From NCBI GenBank assembly GCA_902803255.1, contig CADCPG010000071.1, forward strand, positions 1-6,952: a stretch of DNA of 6,952 nt. The letters run 5' to 3'. The stretch is from an uncultured Ruminococcus sp. (GTDB lineage: Bacteria; Bacillota; Clostridia; Oscillospirales; CAG-272). The translations under genes were made by a program, and so were the position numbers. Of this stretch, positions 5,992-6,952 are shown piece after piece (within the stretch, counting starts at the first letter, position 1; each line of letters begins with the position of its first letter). The notes beneath the pieces are model-generated. The model did not search any database, was not told the origin of the DNA, and was given only the letters and a program-made list of their open reading frames with translations.

Positions 5992-6952
5992 CTGAGAAGT
6001 ATTATGATGTAGCCGTCATCGGCGGAGGTCCCGCCGGGCTGGCGGCAGCCGTATCGGCATGCGAACACGGGGCGGCGAAGGTGCTCGTCATCGAGCGCGA
6101 CAAGGTCGTCGGAGGCATCCTTAACCAGTGCATCCACAACGGTTTCGGACTTCATTATTTCAAGGAGGAGCTCACCGGCCCCGAATACGCCGGCAGATTC
6201 GCCGAAATGGTGCGGAACACCTCGGCGGAGGTGGTCACCGGGACGATGGTCCTCGGCATCGACACTCCGGAGAGCGGTCCCGTGATCAGGTGCGTGAGCC
6301 GTGAGGATGGCTACCGCGAATACAGAGCGGGGGCCGTCGTGCTGTGCATGGGATGCCGCGAGCGGACGCGCGGCGCGATAGCGATACCGGGAGACCGGCC
6401 GTCGGGCATCATGACGGCGGGCACGGCGCAGCGCTACGTAAATATGGAAGGATATATGATCGGCCGCAGGATAGTCATCCTGGGCTCGGGCGACATCGGT
6501 CTGATCATGGCCCGCAGGATGACGCTCGAGGGCGCGAAGGTGCTTGCGTGCGTCGAGCTCTGCCCCTATTCCAACGGACTCAACCGCAATATCGTGCAGT
6601 GCCTCGAGGACTACGGGATCCCGCTCTACCTCTCGCACACCGTCACCGGCGTGCACGGGCACGGCAGACTCGAGAGGGTCACGGTATCCCGCGTCGACGA
6701 CAGAAGAAGGCCGGTCGAGGGCACCGCATTCGACATCGAATGCGACACCCTGCTGCTGTCTGTCGGGCTGATCCCCGAGAACGAGATCACCCGCGACGCC
6801 GGCATCGAGATCGACCGCCGCACGAACGGACCGACGGTATACGAGAACATGATGACGACGAGGCCGGGCGTCTTCGCCTGCGGGAACGTCGTCCACGTGC
6901 ACGACCTCGTCGACTTCGTGACGGCCGAGAGCATGCGCGCGGGCGCCGCGGC
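5988..6952 (+). CDS. FAD/NAD(P)-dependent oxidoreductase, N-terminal part (3' end outside window)
   Basis: This is a two-dinucleotide-domain flavoprotein of the pyridine nucleotide-disulfide oxidoreductase superfamily and the probable electron-transfer partner of the preceding GlpA-like protein. The TTG start overlaps the upstream stop by three bases (TTGA) and gives MTEKYYDVAVIGGGPAGLAA, so the FAD-binding GGGPAG is at 12-17. GGILNQCIHNGFG at 42-54 is characteristic of this GlpA-associated family. CMGCRER at 120-126, the second nucleotide-binding motif GSGDIG at 166-171 and a late FAD-contact segment CGN at 298-300 followed by VHVHDLVD follow in order. The window shows 321 codons and cuts off roughly the last 100 residues. 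In related genomes (for example Thermotoga and many Clostridia, from memory) this gene is followed by a DUF1667 protein and often lies near glycerol genes. Cys120 and Cys123 form a CxxC; Cys123 belongs to the usual GCRER motif, while Cys120 looks less usual. Confidence 0.88.
   Translation, partial: MTEKYYDVAVIGGGPAGLAAAVSACEHGAAKVLVIERDKVVGGILNQCIHNGFGLHYFKEELTGPEYAGRFAEMVRNTSAEVVTGTMVLGIDTPESGPVIRCVSREDGYREYRAGAVVLCMGCRERTRGAIAIPGDRPSGIMTAGTAQRYVNMEGYMIGRRIVILGSGDIGLIMARRMTLEGAKVLACVELCPYSNGLNRNIVQCLEDYGIPLYLSHTVTGVHGHGRLERVTVSRVDDRRRPVEGTAFDIECDTLLLSVGLIPENEITRDAGIEIDRRTNGPTVYENMMTTRPGVFACGNVVHVHDLVDFVTAESMRAGAA

Noticed and set aside
5730..6902. Long minus-strand open frame (390 codons) opposite the flavoprotein genes
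   Set aside because: The + strand here encodes clear FAD-binding motifs and cluster ligands in two conserved genes. The minus frame has no recognisable domain and is expected by chance in GC-rich DNA.
1..6952. tRNA, rRNA, riboswitch (including a TPP element) or insertion sequence
   Set aside because: I saw no cloverleaf, rRNA-like stretch, TPP-box sequence, transposase or terminal inverted repeats. The leader of thiN lies outside the window, so a riboswitch there cannot be judged.

Overview
The window is GC-rich by eye, densely packed, and codes on the + strand only. It holds six protein-coding genes: four complete and one cut by each window edge. The mix points to a high-GC anaerobic member of the Clostridia (Bacillota), perhaps a gut or sediment lineage. 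The clues are ThiN-type thiamine pyrophosphokinase, strong AGGAGG-type ribosome binding sites, frequent AGG and ATA codons despite the high GC, and a GlpA-like flavoprotein with a [2Fe-2S] tail followed by a second flavoprotein. This assignment rests on gene content and protein style, not on a search.

Layout. (1) 1-1831 is a tight cluster: the 3' part of thiN (thiamine pyrophosphokinase), a 186-residue two-helix membrane protein of unknown function, and an MTA/SAH nucleosidase (mtnN) whose ATG overlaps the preceding stop (TGATG). (2) 1832-1949 is a short gap with a 30-nt stem-loop. It is followed by a long-chain acyl-CoA synthetase-like AMP-forming ligase ending at 3764. The start region of this ligase is duplicated: two in-frame ATGs 29 codons apart each carry the same ribosome-binding segment and nearly the same first codons. 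(3) 3765-3895 is a gap with a stem-loop, six tandem TCAG units and a GATAAT box, followed by a GTG-started CMP-kinase-like P-loop protein. (4) From 4549 to the right edge lie two translationally coupled flavoproteins: a GlpA-like FAD oxidoreductase with a C-terminal BFD-type [2Fe-2S] domain, and a second FAD/NAD(P)-type oxidoreductase that starts at TTG 5988 and runs off the window.

How the genes work together. The first cluster is housekeeping: thiamine cofactor synthesis, and salvage of methylthioadenosine and S-adenosylhomocysteine. The ligase activates fatty acids and the kinase supplies CDP, so they may share a distant link to phospholipid synthesis, but the sequence does not show that they cooperate. 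The two flavoproteins very probably form one electron-transferring dehydrogenase of the glycerol-3-phosphate or 2-hydroxyacid type. In related genomes such pairs are usually followed by a small DUF1667 protein, which would lie just beyond the right edge.

I see no convincing new multi-gene system. The most unusual signals are the duplicated translation-start segment of the ligase and the TCAG tetranucleotide repeat in front of the kinase gene.
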